A DNA stretch of 64,000 bases from Cucumis sativus (taxonomy: Eukaryota; Streptophyta; Magnoliopsida; Cucurbitales; Cucurbitaceae): contig NC_026657.2 of the NCBI RefSeq assembly GCF_000004075.3, positions 8,804,001 to 8,868,000 on the forward strand, written 5' to 3'. Both the position numbers and the translations under genes were made by a program. The notes beneath the pieces are model-generated. The model was not told the origin of the DNA and did no database searches. It saw only the letters and a list, made by a program, of their open reading frames with translations. This document shows, piece by piece, positions 1 to 13,604 of this stretch (positions are counted from its first letter, which is position 1; each line of letters opens with the position of its first letter).

Positions 1-3000
1 GATAGCATAAGACACCATGACATTAACTAACTGAGTGAAATCATCCTTCTCTTTTTCCGACAGTAGGTGCATTGCCCTCTGTAAAGATAGACCACATGTT
101 ACCAAAAAGTAATAGCAATGAAGAGAACATAAAGTACCAGCAAAAATTAGAGATAAAATTGTTATGTACTATTTTTATCAATAAGAACATGGATAATAAC
201 AATATTTAAACAAAATAAATAAATATCCAAGAAAACCACTTCAAGAATAACAAATACAAGAACCCTGGTAAAGGCTACAGAGATCGATACAAAAGGAAGG
301 GAAAAAATTTTCAATGTGTCAACAAAAAAATCATTGGAATATTTTGTTAGACAAGAAATAGATTTGTGAGATGTAAAAATAACTGTAAATAAAGTGCGAC
401 TAACAATGTCACACAAGATGAATATAGTTCCAAAACTCCCTCACGTCCCTCTTCTTCTTAGTATTTTTCAATCCTCTTCTTCCATGTTTCCCTAAAGCAG
501 TCACTATTGTAATTTGTAATCAAATAAGGCCCTCGCCCTTTTAAATTTAAACTATGTGGTCACAGCATTCATGGAGATGTTTGGGGAAAGCATTTTGATT
601 GGTGGGATTCAAATCCTATTTATGTTTGAGGCAAGGTTTATGGCAGTTGGCAATAAATCTTGTCTTTACACCCAATTTGATAAAACTCTATGGCATTTTA
701 ATCCCCCTCTTCATTATCTTTCATACTACTCTCACAAATTCTCTCCTTTCTGGAGACATGGTAAGCAAAAACATCAAAAAGAGATAAAATGTCAGTTAAT
801 TTTGAGAAAAAGAAAAAATATATAGTTTCGCAGAAAAAATATAGAATGCAAACACCAAAATAAAATGTCAGCAATTACCGGTTTAAGAGTTCGAGGTGAT
901 ATAATATGCAATAAAGGCGAAACCAAGTCTTCCACAAATGTCTTAGAGTTAATATGCCTTGAAATAAGTGGAGGAACTCTGCAATGCCAAGACCTCAAAT
1001 TTTCCATCTTTTCCAATACCAGTGCCCGACATCTGGTAGCACAAGAAGTAAATCACCACTGATTTATAAGACCAAAGTGTCCTACATTTTTATCATTATT
1101 GAGTAGACTCGACGATACCTTTGATAAGATTTAGGCCATTCAATATTTGGTCTTTGAACTTGAGCCACCAACCGATGTATGGTAATTATGGAAGAAGGCT
1201 GATAAACTATAATGATTTACATACACACACACATATATAAAGGGTTAGAGTGTAAGATAAATAATTATAAGGGCTAAAACTTTGCGTTGCATTATAAATT
1301 AAAAGAAACTTGAGATGCTAAAAGCTTTTCACCATTAAGGATCATTTGATGAGTCTGCATGATATACTGGTTCATGAGATCTGAAACTTCAAGCATTTCA
1401 AGGCATTTGACCTTCAAAGTTCAAATATCATAGCATATTTTCAGAAATCATCTTCGTAGTTGCAAAAACAGAAATAACTTTTTTAAAAAATATAAAGAAT
1501 TTCTTTAACTTACAGTCTTATGCATCACTGGGTCATGATAATTAAGCTGCAAAATATTTTCATGAATCCCATCCAAAATCAACTCATAGTCACCACTGCA
1601 TATTTAAGGACCAAAAATTACAGCATGTTCTAAACATGAGATCAAAAACACAGGATGAAATAATTTCAATACTCACCGATATGATAAAAGTGAGTACAAA
1701 TGTTCAAGTTTATCACATGTGTTCCTGGATTTACTAACTGATCTACTTTGAAGCTTCAATTTTCTTGTATGAAAAATCTAACCAAAGATAAATACGGTCA
1801 AAGACAGATATAGTGAAAATGAAATTAAAGACGTCATTGCCCAAAACATAATATGGAATCATTTGGTAGCCATTACCTCTTTCCAAATGTCAAAGACACT
1901 TCTAGATATATCCTTTTGTCCAACCACTTGAGAACCTACCTCCTCCTATTGATCAGAAAGTTCATAAGGTTCAAACTTTTTACCCAGCAAAAGAACTTTA
2001 TTAACCAGCATGTTTATAGGACCAACTGAGTGAAGCCTTTTAGAATTGATTACTGACAAAGATATATTAAGACATTTAAAGGAAAAAAAAGAAACTAAAG
2101 AATTACCACTGCAAGCTCAACTTTCAACTTTTTACGGAGTGAAAGAACCTTATTGACTACCATGCATATAGGGAGGATCAATTGACTGAAGCTTTATAGA
2201 TTTGATCATGAATAAAGGACAATAGTTCATCTCGTTCAAGGTGAGACACCTAGATGAAGATCAACTTTAAGGGATGTACAACGCACTCTTTACTGGTACT
2301 GTCTTTCCTTTTTAACATAGAGCAGAAGTTGGATGAATGTTTTCTTTAATTTTGCAAAAAAAAGAAAGAAAAATTACTTCAATCCTTGCTCACTATCCAA
2401 CTTTATCGTTTATGCTGAAATAGCACAGGGAAAATTGTTCACAATATGTAGGCAGGTCCTCAGGAACAAATTGTACCTCTATTCATAATTTTCAACTTAA
2501 CCATGAAAAAGACTGCAACTGAAATTGAAAATATCAGACTCAACCTTGCCCCATAAAAAAAAACAATCCATAAAAGAGAATAATATAAAAGCCTTGCTGT
2601 ATTTAGGGCTAAAGAAAACAATCCATAATGGAAGATGAAATGCAAATATCTTACTGCGGAAAGGGTTTCTCTCTTCTTGTAGAGAAACTGAAGAGTGTTC
2701 AGACAAGACCGAATGTCACATTCTGTATAGTAACAAAGATCATTAAAGATTAATACAATGATTGGAATACTGATTTAGTTCTTTAATGCAAAAAATTGTA
2801 ATGCCAGTGGAAGCAGGAAATAGATGCACAGCACAAAATGCATGCAGGCTAAAAACAAAATATATTTCACCTGTAAACTGTGCAAGTGCTGAAAGAGCTG
2901 CAGAACTCGATCTCATTCCCTCTTGGTTACATATGTACTTGAGTCTAAATTAACAAAATTTAATGAATGAACAAAAAAATAAATCATAAAAATTTTCAAA

Positions 3001-6000
3001 AATTAAGACTGAATAGATATTTTAATCCAAAAGTTATTATTATTATTAGAGAATCACATCTAACAGTAATGAGTGAATTATTTACCTGCTCACTATACGA
3101 CTGATGGTTGGCTGAACAAATACATGAACCCTGAAATAAGGAGCAGTTAATGCATACATATATTTGTTAAAGCGTAAAGAGTACAAACAGAAAGAACTAA
3201 AAAAAAACAAATAAAAGTAAAAAAACAATTAGCAATACATAAAGGCTATGAATACTGTTCTTCCTCTCTTTTCTTTAATAGGAAAGTTTCAATTACCAAA
3301 TCATAAGAGCTTAAACCTACTCTGTAAGAATTACTAATTGCCAATCTGGCCTTAAATAACAGCCTTTTTCTCTAGATATGGTAGAAAAAGAAATAAACTG
3401 ATGGATACTTCAGGCTCACTGAATCAACTATGCATGAACAGAAAAGTTAAAAGTTCAAATTTCTCAAACACTAGTACCTGTAAATTTGAACAGTACATAC
3501 AAAGACAAGACATCAAAATTGCAACTTCTATATCCAACAAATAAAAATTACTCCCACATATAATTCATACAACAATCCAAAAAATAAACTGTCAAGTACT
3601 TAAGAACCTTGGAGAACCACACCCCAAAAGTTAGCCATTGGAGTGGCAGAGCCAAGCCACTTAAGTACCACATTGGTCATTCCATTCTAACCAAAGTGGG
3701 ACAAAGGCATCCCACACTACCTTCATTCCTAATAATACCCCATCCCCCAAAAGCTGACATCCTAGCAGCCCTTCACTCGGCCACACCCGGTCAAAACCCA
3801 TTCGCCGGTTCCACTCCAAAACATCGACAACCGGCTCTGATACCGTTGTTAGGTACTTAAACACCGTGGAGAACCACACCCCAAAAGCTAGCTATTAGGG
3901 TGGGAGAGCCCAGGCCACTTAGATACCAATCATCCCATTCTAACCAATATGTGACAAAGGCATCTCATACTACCTTAGTTCCTAACATAAACAAGTACAT
4001 TCCAATTTCCATGATCAATTTATGTCAAGGTGGTGAAGATACTAATTTTGTACAAAATATTATCGGTAAAGAATATCAATTCCTTTTAATGTTCTAAAAT
4101 TACATTTGAAGGACTTACTTTGCCACCAGACGTAATGATCTCAAGGCGGGTGCATATAGGTCATTACATATACATATCACCTGTACATTTTTAAGTATGA
4201 TTAAACAGAGTTACATGGTTAAGTGGAGGGTAGGGGCAGTAGAAATAACAACTTTGCCTCACAGGTCTAATTAAAGAAACACTTCTTTGCCCTTTCTTGG
4301 AAGATCTTTTCCCTGGCTGGTCTTTGGAACCATTTTCCCTTTCGGCTTTTTTGTCTGCAGAGACCTGTAAAAAACACATGATGATAATGTATAAGAATAT
4401 TATGTCATTCAAAATAACGCGTGAAAAAATAAGAACCTTTGTAATTACGAATACAAATCATTGCATATTAAGGTTAGCACACAAAATTTCCAGCCTCAGC
4501 AAATAGGATTCAGCAAAGAAGCTCTAATTTTCAAGCATTTTTGGTTCAAATTTATTTTAGCAACCTACCTTTGATATCAAACAATATTAGAGAAAACAAT
4601 GTCATGTTATTCGTACAACTAAGGGTACAATTTAGAAATGAAACTACAGTTCGGTGATAAAAAATTGAAAAGGAAACTCGTGATCAGTCTCCTAGAAACT
4701 AATTAATTACCAAAAGAAATATAGCATAGATTTATAGTCTAATATTAAGAAATAATAGTATAAATAAATAAATAAATAGATCATTTTATTTTTAAAAATT
4801 GTCTTGCCATAACCAAACAGATGTTTTATTCTCAACAATTTTACTGAATAATTTTTATAAGATACAGTTACATGGATAAGACATTGCAATAAAAAGGGAG
4901 GAAGGTTCAGCCCAAGCCGATGTTACTAAAGTCTCTTTTCTCTCTTCCAAATGTTACAAGGAAATTTAAATTTAAAAGGGCATAAATCCTTGGAGTGGGT
5001 TTCACCAATCCATACATTGTCCCAAAAATTGGTGGTAGCTCCACTTCCACATGCCTAATTCCTTTTTAGGAGAGGTCCTCTATCATAGACAATTCTTTAC
5101 AACCCTTGAAAATGGGAGGGAGAAGAAGCCAAGCTAAAAAACATGTTTGATTAAATTTATTAACGTTCATGCCACTAGAACCTTCCTCCGTAACAATAAG
5201 AAAAAAAACCTCTGTTTTCTTATCTGTTTCAGCAAAATAAGTCATAAGATCTCATTTATAGAAAACTTTAATAAACTATCCCTGGGAAACAATTCAAAAT
5301 ATGTTTACCATCTTTAGAATGACATCCACTGCACCCTTGCCATCACCAAGGGCTCCATCAATTTCATCAATTACCTGCGTCAGTTGAATTGATTATTAGT
5401 AACTTCTAAAAGAAAAGCACTAAACAGCATCTCCTTCCTTATTCTCACTTTACAAATTTAGGCATTCAATATGTAAAAACCAACCAGACAATTAGGCCTG
5501 GCATCTCCTAATACAGAGTTCATCTGAATGGCATCAAGAATTTTGGATTCAATTGTTGATGACGACCGATCATCACTAGCATTGATCTATGTAAAAAGTT
5601 AGGACCTAGTTAAAACTAGCAGAAGTTTTACAAGAAATAAGTATTGAACATCATAGGTACAAATATGATATCATGGAAAAGCGTACAAATAAAATAAAAT
5701 AACCCAATAACATTTAACCCAAACTGAAAAATAAAGCATGTGAATCAGTTCACATCCCTTCATGATGATGATAGCATGGCATGTGAAAGATATAGAGTAT
5801 CAAATACTGACATATACATCAACAAGTTAACCCTTGGGCCTCAACTAATAAAAAGATGTTGCATTTGTATGTATGAAACTGAAAGGTAATGGCTTTAGGA
5901 TAATAAAATATTAACAAACAAAGACCAAAAATATATGCTGACTTATGAAATAAACTTAATTGCCTTTTTCTGCATGAAAAACAACAACAAACCTCCACCA

Positions 6001-8562
6001 CATGATAGCCACAATGTTTGGCAGCTACGTGAGCAAGTGTAGTTTTGCCAAGTCCTGGTGGACCACAGAGTAAAAGAATCTGCAGTAATAACAAGATTAT
6101 TTTTTCTAATTATAACTCAACAAAAATGTGGTATGATTCATCCCTCAAGGTGTGAGGTAGGGATGGTACAGGAAGATAAAACTACGATGCTGGTGATATT
6201 TCACAAACAAGGAAATTGAAGGAGTAAACTACACAAATTAGACAACATGTGCTATTATAAATTTATAAAATAAGCTTTTCAACTTTATGCGAACCCAGTT
6301 AAATAAACAAATTAATGTACAAAATAAGGAAAGAATTGCATATTGGGAAGTGCCACTAGGTTTATCAGAGATACTTGTTACTTGTTAGTAAATCAAGTTT
6401 CCCTATTACACCACTAGAAGTGGCTGCATACTTTAGTGTGCTTAGACGTGCGAAGTGTACCAAACATTGAACTTGAAAAGAAAAGGGAGGCAGGGAGACA
6501 AGCAGCGCTAAACTAGATAAGAAAAAGGTGAGAGGGAGAGCGTAAAGAGGGGGGAAATGGAAGAAGAAGAAGATTAAGATGGTAAGATACTAAAGCCTGC
6601 AACAACAAAGAGATATGGCCATCGTCTAATAAAGCTGGAAACAAGTACATCTTCCTTTTTGGTTTATGTTTTATGAAAGCTAGTACTCAACAAGAACACC
6701 TCTAATAGGGCTTCTTAAATGTCATCAAGTAATAACTTCAAATCATAGCACAATCGAAGGACACTAACTCTGGTAGAATAATCCAACCTTCAGAAGTTCA
6801 AAACCGAAACATACTGTATGATTTTCAACAACATTTCAATCATCAATTTTATTTACAATGTTGATACCTTGTGTTCTGGTGGACTTGGAAGTCTACTTTT
6901 CTTGCTCCATGTATCCTGAATGCCTTCTGTAGTACCTTCTTTATTATCTGAAAAAGTAGAATCTCGAAAATTACCAGCCTTCCATCCTGGAAACTTATTC
7001 TTCCTAGTAGAACTCAAGCTAGAGAGCTTATGATGCTGAGCCATGGAAAAGTGTCGCCTTAAAGAAGATAAAACTTCATCTGATGTAGTTCTAATTTCAG
7101 AACCAAAAACACATGAATCCCATTGTTTGAGCCATAGAAGAACCTGCATACGAGACCATTTATAAAGATATAATTTGAAATCAAAGATAAAGGTATTCAA
7201 AGCAATTAAATTTCTAATAGATTTGTGCAACAGAGAAACAAGAATTCAAATGCTCAAAGATGTAATAACATAAAATACATACCTCGCGATTTGTTTGTTC
7301 ATCACTAAGAAGCTCTGTAAAAGAACTTGGAGAATATTTGTCCACCCAAAGTCGCTCGTGCATCACTGGTTCTTGAGGGGGCATTGCATCAAGCTGAGTG
7401 TCATAACTAGCCTCCAAGGTCTATAATTCATAAAGTGACTCGTCAGACACTGATTGTGATTAAGATAGAGTAGAGAAAATATTGATGAGAAGAGAATTAT
7501 CAACACTAATTAATCTAAATATACTAATTATCCTAATTCTCTCCTCATCAACTGTGGTAGGAAGACAGTGTATCTGTTATTGGTGTGTGTGTGGGTGTGT
7601 GTACAACTTGTAAGACTTCAACAACCTTTTTCACATTTTCAAATCCTCACAATAAAATGTAACTTAATTCAACTTACGAACTCTCGTGATCACTTGTACA
7701 GTACTTTCACCGAACAAAGACGTGGGGTTGCTGATAAATGATAATACACCCATATTAAACTAGCGATGGTGGTTATTTTTGGTATCTTGAGTGAGCACAA
7801 AACGTTGATTTTCTATAACTTTGCGTACCTTGGTCAAAGCCTCCTTTTCCGCTCTTTCCAGTAAAACATTGATATTTTCTTGCATTATACCTGGAAAGCA
7901 GACTTAGATAGATTAACCAAAATGATGAACAAATTAACCATTTCAACCCCGAGTGTGACTAAAATACTTAAAACTACCAAAAAAAAAAAAAAAAAGATAG
8001 TGGTACCTCCATGACGCTCTTTCAAGTCCAATTTCTTCGATTCCTCCTTGTCCCCAGATCGACTCAACTTCACATAAACTCTTTCATCGCTATCTGGTGC
8101 CGTTATCGGAATAAAATCGCCATCTATTTCCGATACAAACCTAAAAACCGTCTTTTCCTTCACTGCCAAATTCGTTTCTTCTTCCGCCATAGAATTGTTT
8201 TCGGTAGGCGGTAAATATCGAAGCCAATCCTCCTCGTTCTCCACCTCTGGCTTGTCAGTCCTGCTTCTCTTCCCTCCTGAAGGCTCCACGTCGTCCAAAA
8301 CCGAATCCCTCAGTACATCAGCATCGTCCGATCTCAGTCGCTTAAGCCCATTCTCTGAAGAAGATTCGGTGACCGAGTTCAATGCAGCACTGGAGAAATC
8401 GGGCGAGTTCGATTGCAGAATTGGACTGCCTGATGACTCTTTGTCCCGCTTTTCTTCATCCACCTCGATTTCGTACACTTCAGGTTCCAAATAATCTTCA
8501 TAGAGATGTAAGTCTGATTCAAGAAGTTCGAGCTCGTCGGGAAGAGGAATGTCCATATCCAT
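1..8562 (-). CDS. CTF18: CTF18-like RFC-related clamp loader subunit (3' end outside window)
   Basis: Large subunit of the alternative clamp loader CTF18-RFC, which with RFC2-5, DCC1 and CTF8 acts on PCNA at forks and supports sister-chromatid cohesion (family knowledge). Nineteen exons read on the minus strand: 8007-8562, 7829-7890, 7283-7420, 6868-7143, 5993-6079, 5485-5586, 5309-5374, 4263-4364, 4119-4180, 3086-3130, 2871-2944, 2655-2722, 1877-1945, 1677-1777, 1514-1595, 1333-1411, 1119-1206, 879-1032, 1-78. All junctions are GT-AG and in phase, giving 763 codons; plant orthologues run to about 940, so roughly 180 residues lie beyond position 1. Visible: N-terminal [16 protein letters not shown], then [20 protein letters not shown], Walker [18 protein letters not shown], Walker B in [12 protein letters not shown], and the plant-conserved segments [24 protein letters not shown] and [10 protein letters not shown]. 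The start is the ATG opening MDMDI; upstream in-frame sequence has no ATG before a TTG at 8613. Confidence 0.93.
3596..3990. repeat. dimeric dispersed repeat in a CTF18 intron
   Basis: Two related blocks, 3596-3730 and 3853-3988, start with GTACTTAA and share GGAGAACCACACCCCAAAAG, a GCCACTTA-type segment, CATTCTAACCAA and GACAAAGGCATC, at a spacing of 257 bp. The spacer ends in GGCTCTGATACCGTTGTTAG. The whole unit sits in the intron between CTF18 exons 9 and 10. It is more GC-rich than the surrounding intron, which suggests an insertion. I recall this sequence type as common in cucurbit genomes; no coding capacity or clear terminal repeats are seen. Confidence 0.7.
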
Positions 8563-8668
8563 TTGGCCGTTCTTTGACAACAATGATCGATTCGCCTTTC
8601 CGGTGACTGGCAAATGAACTCTCGTCTTTGACGACGGCGGGAGATGGAATGGGAATTAGAATCTTCAT
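8519..8668 (-). promoter_or_regulatory. possible upstream ORF overlapping the CTF18 start
   Basis: An ATG at 8668-8666, out of frame with CTF18, opens a 49-codon reading frame (begins MKILIPIPSPAVV) that runs across the CTF18 ATG at 8562 and ends at 8519 inside exon 1. If the transcript starts upstream of 8668, ribosomes initiating there would miss the main start. The transcription start is not visible, so this may lie outside the mRNA. Confidence 0.35.
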
Positions 8669-10448
8669 AGATTTATGGCGGGAACCGCTACAACCGGATC
8701 GGATCCTTTTGTGCCGGTCGGGCCGCCCACTTCCTTTTGCAATTTGGAGCTGATTGTTACTCTTTTTTTTTTCTTGTTTTAAAAAATATTTTTTTATTTT
8801 AAGAAAATTTTCAAAAATATAACAAAAACATTTATTCCTTCTCATTTCTTTTTTGTGCGATCTTATTTTTATGTCCATCATCATCGTCTTCCACTTTTTT
8901 TCTTCTTCTCCAATTTCCTTTTATCTTTTTTTCAAACTCTTGTTTTGTTTTTTTTCAAGCTGTTATGTAAAAATCAATGGTTTAAAATTATGTACCAAAA
9001 TATTAAAAAAAATAATGATTAAAATATTAGGTGTGTCAAATCTAAATGTACCAAATTTATATGAAAAATTTGAGGTTAATTAAAATTTTGCTTTGTATTT
9101 TTAAAAGTTGTAAAATTATATATATTTGACAAACTAATTTGAAGGGCTTTATTTTTTTAGACATTTTTAAAAAAGAACAAAATAAATTAAAATATTTACA
9201 AGGTATAGCACAATTTTTTATTATATCAATAATAATCTTCTATCATAATTTTGCTATAAACTATAAATATACTGTAATTTTTGTTATTTTTGAAAATTCT
9301 AGATAAAATAATAAAAAGATTTGTAATTATTTTATCTTTTAGTTATTGTAATAAAAAAACTCATTTTATATATAGATATATATATATAGCTACTTACGAG
9401 TAATTTAAAAGCTAAAGCATGTGCATGCCTTTGGCAACCATTTTAAAATCTTGGTGAATCATATGGTAAACTCTAGCCAACGTCATGGCCTCCAATCACT
9501 ATAAATATAATTTACCTTTTGTATTGATAAAAGGATAATTATAATAGGTGATCATTTGAAAAATAACAATTAAGGATATAACAGCATTTAAAAAAAGTTG
9601 CAAATATAGTAAAACTATTGCTGATAGACTTGTATCACTGATAGACTCATATGATCTATTGGTGATAGACCAATTTTTACAACATAATCTATCAGTGATA
9701 AACTTGATCATTTATAGAATTTGACAAATTTTACTATATTTGCAATTTTTTTAAAAATGTTGTTATATACTTAAATATTTTGAATTTAATTACTAAATTT
9801 GCAACTATCTAAAATTTATAATAAAGACAATTACTATAAATATAACTATTTCAATTCACTCCACACTATTAAACTTAAAAATATAAAAAATAAGCACAAT
9901 TCAACTCACATAATTTTGTTCATATCAATCCGCTTTACATAAAGTATAAACAAAACAAATAGACATTTTAAAATACAGTAAAACGAAAACTAAAATATTT
10001 ATAAAAAAACATAGCAAAATATCAGAGTTCAAATGTAATAAACAACCATAGACTTTTATATATATATACACATACTTATATCTATCATAGTAAACCAAAA
10101 TAAAAATATGTGTTTGAAGTACATATTTTAATAACTCATACTATATTACATATTGTGTACCACAAACTCACATTATAATAATTTGCACCATAAATTCATA
10201 CTCTATTATAATGTGATTTAAAATAAAATTTATTAATTAAAAAAAAATCAAAATTTAAAAATCAATGGAAACGGGAAGAAGAATTGAGCATTGGGATACA
10301 ATTGAAATTCAAAAAGAACCGCGAGGAGCGTTTAATTTCGGATTTATAATGACTATTATTATCGTTATTAAAATATAAGAAAATATATTTGTTTCGTACG
10401 GTCCGAAGTCTCAACAACCGACGTTCGTAATGCTCCCTTACAGTTCCT
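8669..10448. other. AT-rich intergenic region between CTF18 and the VAMP gene
   Basis: Divergent intergenic sequence, strongly AT-rich, with homopolymer runs and short TA stretches near 9365-9390 and 10060. No reading frame resembles a gene. It contains the palindromic element at 9550-9805. It should hold the promoters of both CTF18 and the VAMP gene. Confidence 0.6.
9550..9805. mobile_element. palindromic MITE-like element, copy A
   Basis: An imperfect inverted repeat. The left arm contains GATATAACAGCATTT and TTGCAAATATAGTAAAA (to 9614); the right arm, from 9729, contains TTTTACTATATTTGCAA and then AATGTTGTTATATAC. The interior has several CTGATAGA and CTATCAGTGATA words. The reverse complement aligns closely with 51332-51540 (copy B), so it is a dispersed nonautonomous element. 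Ends are approximate because the arms grade into AT-rich flanks, and no target-site duplication is obvious. Confidence 0.65.
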
Positions 10449-10460
10449 AACTATATTTAA
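10449..10460 (+). promoter_or_regulatory. candidate TATA box of the VAMP gene
   Basis: CTATATTTAAAG lies about 300 bp upstream of the ATG at 10754. A leader starting some 30 bp downstream would contain a plausible first noncoding exon, then a GT-AG intron (donor at 10577, acceptor ending 10740, after GCCGAGTTAG) that ends 13 bp before the ATG. Position and composition are the only evidence. Confidence 0.3.
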
Positions 10461-10753
10461 AGGTAAAGGTGAATTTTGGGAAACCTCCTCTTCCTCCAAT
10501 ATTTCGAACCCCAAATTTTCCGTCTCGCTCTATATACCCGCGCACTCGAACAAAATTTTGGAAACACCAATTTCCGGTAAGCATTTTTCTGCCTCCTTCT
10601 CCGATCTGCTTTGATCTTCTCCGTTGTTCTCAGCCTCTACCTCTCTCTCTCTGTTTGTTTGTTTGTTTTCTTTTTCTTATTGTTTTATTGGCATTGTATC
10701 AATCTTCTTATTTATTGATCTCTGATTGTTGCCGAGTTAGGGTTCTTTTGGAA

Positions 10754-13604
10754 ATGGGGCAACAAACGTTGATCTACAGCTTTGTGGCTCGAGGAACGGT
10801 GATCCTTGCTGAGTATACGGAGTTCACCGGGAATTTCACTACCATCGCCTCTCAATGCCTCCAGAAGCTTCCTGCTTCGAACAACAAGTTCACCTACAAC
10901 TGCGATGGCCACACCTTCAATTATCTCGTCGAGAACGGATTCAGTATGTTTCATTTTTCTGAATTTACGTAATAGTTTGTTTTGATCCAGATCTTGTTAT
11001 GAGTTATTTTTATTGAGTTTTCATTTGAGAGATTCGTTTTTGGCTTTTCAATGTCTTATGGTCATTGTTACAGATCTGTTGATTTAATCATATGAAGGTT
11101 TGGATATTAGTGCGTTAGTTTGCCGTAGTTCATGATATCTCGAGTCACATAATATTTCGACATTTTGCTTCTCCTGGATCGGTCGATTTTGTTTATATAT
11201 ATATTTTAGTTCAACGAGTTGCTTATAAACGTTAATATGCAGCAATAAACCATTTTAACAATTCGCATTTTAACAAAGAATTTTTAAAAAATGAATTCAT
11301 TTTTTTGGTTACCTTGAGAGAAAACGGAGCACGAGATCGACTAATTGATATGGAGGAAGTAAATTTCGTTCAACCGGAGGTAAATGCACTGTTTAGAATC
11401 CAGCCCGATCCAACCTGAACAACAGTACTGAATTAGAAATGGTGGTATCCAGCTACCAATGCAAAGGGCTTGTCGTCTTTCGTAGCTTTATTTGCCAATT
11501 TTTATGAATTCCTTCCATTTCCCTTTAGTGAATTGGTTTGGGTATTATTAAGATTGCTTGCATTAAAAATCTGGTCATGTGGTTCAGGATGGTAGCCTGG
11601 TAGGAATCTGTTGGTGGATTTCATGATCTCCTCATAATTTTTTGTAATTAGGTGACTATTTTCTGCTCTTTATAATACATCTATGATAAATTTCAATCAC
11701 GAAATTCTTTCACGACTCAATTTACTTCCAGCTTTCTGTTTCATCATCGTCGGACTTCTATTCGACTAGTGTTTGTTAATTGTGTACTTGACATGTCATG
11801 TTGCTATAGTTTGTGCAAGGATACAATTTAACTAGCCCAATTTAAATGTGAATCTGCAGCTTATTGTGTAGTTGCTATTGAAGCTGCTGGTAGACAAATT
11901 CCCATTGCCTTTCTTGAGCGAGTCAAGGAAGATTTCAACAAGAGATATGGTGGGGGGAAAGCTGCAACTGCTGTTGCCCACAGTCTGAACAAAGAATTTG
12001 GGTACTATTCTGATGTTCTATTCTTATATATATAAATATACTTAAGAAAACAGATAAACTAGTTAGCGAAGAATATAAGAATTGTTAAACAATATAAAAA
12101 CTATGAGAATGAACTCCTTCAAAAGAAATTAGCCATTATATATATCTTATCTAGAGTCTGCATTCTTAGTACCAGGAGTTGAAGTTGCATTTTTCACTTG
12201 GCTTTTGTAAAACATTGATTACCGATGTGTTTTGATACAATTTTCGAACTCATTGACAAACTGATTTCCATAGATCGAAATTAAAGGAGCACATGCAATA
12301 TTGTTTGGATCACCCTGAAGAGATCAGCAAGCTTGCTAAAGTTAAGGCACAGGTTTCTGAAGTCAAAGGTGTTATGATGGAAAACATCGAGAAGGTAAAG
12401 AGCAGCAATAATCGTTGGTTGAGTTTGTTAGAGTGAAGGATCATTCTCAATAATTTGAAATGTTGTTCATGTACTTTGTTAATTCTTAATATACGTATGA
12501 TACTCTTAAAACTGCAAAGCTTAAAATAGTTCCAGCCCAGCAAATTGGTTTTTCCTGGTGAGTTCTGAACTGAAAGTACTACCAGAAACTTACCACCACA
12601 TCATGTCAAAACTTTTCTCACATGTTATATTTTGTTACTCTACTTAGGCTCTCTGGTCTAAGCCTTTCTTTCCCTCTTTTTTGGTGGGGTGGGTGTGAAT
12701 AATGAACTGGTAGTCCTGAAATAAAGCTGGAAAATTTCTCCACTTTCCCATATTACACACCCCTAGATGTGCAGGCGTATGAATTATATAAATGTTTGAT
12801 TCAGCTGTATGTCACCCCTTCTTGCTTGCATCCAGGTAACTAGGATACCATGAAAGCTACTGTGAGAAATTTTAGTGTGACTAAACTCTAAAGGGGGCTT
12901 TTTGGATGATATTTAATCACAAAACAACTACTTATCTATCTGTTTGGCAGGTTCTTGATCGTGGTGAGAAAATCGAGTTGTTAGTGGATAAAACTGAGAA
13001 TCTTCGCTCACAGGTGGGTTAAACAAAATTTCCTTTAATTTGATGCTAATTAAGTAAAATCGATGTTGCTTGATCATTTTGTATTAGTCTCCATCTCTAC
13101 TTGGCAATGGCATTGCCCATAAACCCTACTCCCATTCCTGGAACAACCTCAGAGCTTAGGCTTCCATTGCATTTATCTATCTGTCTTTCAAAGACATTAT
13201 CATGCTTCCGTTGCATTCATCTTTTTGTTTTTCAAAGACATTATCATTCTTCCATTGCATTTATCTATCCGTCTTTCAAAGACATTATCTTGAGAATCAA
13301 TGAATAAAATCAACTAATTTAAAGCCAGAATTATTAAATAACCAAAAGATGTATTGCTTTTTTGTTTTAAGGAAGTGGTACCCATACACGGATGCAATTG
13401 GATTTGTTTCAACACATATAAATTGTTATAATGTTTTATGCATATTTCTGTTTATTTCAGGCTCAGGATTTCAGGACACAGGGAACTAAAATGAGGAGGA
13501 AGATGTGGTTTCAGAATATGAAAATAAAATTGATCGTTCTCGGTATTATCGTTGCCTTGATTCTCATCATTATTTTGTCCGTCTGTCACGGCTTTCAATG
13601 TTAA
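10754..13604 (+). CDS. VAMP721: VAMP721/722-like longin R-SNARE
   Basis: Vesicle-associated membrane protein of the plant VAMP72 group, which drives fusion of secretory vesicles at the plasma membrane and cell plate with Qa-SNAREs such as SYP121 or KNOLLE (family knowledge). Exons: 10754-10943, 11860-12001, 12274-12394, 12951-13013, 13461-13604, giving 219 residues, the expected size. A longin domain occupies about 1-110 ([20 protein letters not shown]...), followed by an R-SNARE coiled coil around 125-185 ([32 protein letters not shown]; the R is the zero-layer arginine). A basic stretch ([10 protein letters not shown]) and one C-terminal membrane anchor ([19 protein letters not shown]) follow. 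The leader probably has an intron. VAMP721, 722 and 724 are hard to tell apart, so the symbol is the family label. Confidence 0.93.
13161..13290. repeat. three-copy minisatellite in the last VAMP intron
   Basis: Three imperfect direct copies of a 43-45 bp unit start at 13161, 13204 and 13249. Each begins CTTCCRTTGCATT and ends with CAAAGACATTATC. It lies between VAMP exons 4 and 5, clear of both splice sites. Confidence 0.8.

Noticed and set aside
8563..8613. N-terminal extension of CTF18 beginning at 8613
   Set aside because: The codon there is TTG, not ATG; the conserved MDMDI start at 8562 is preferred.
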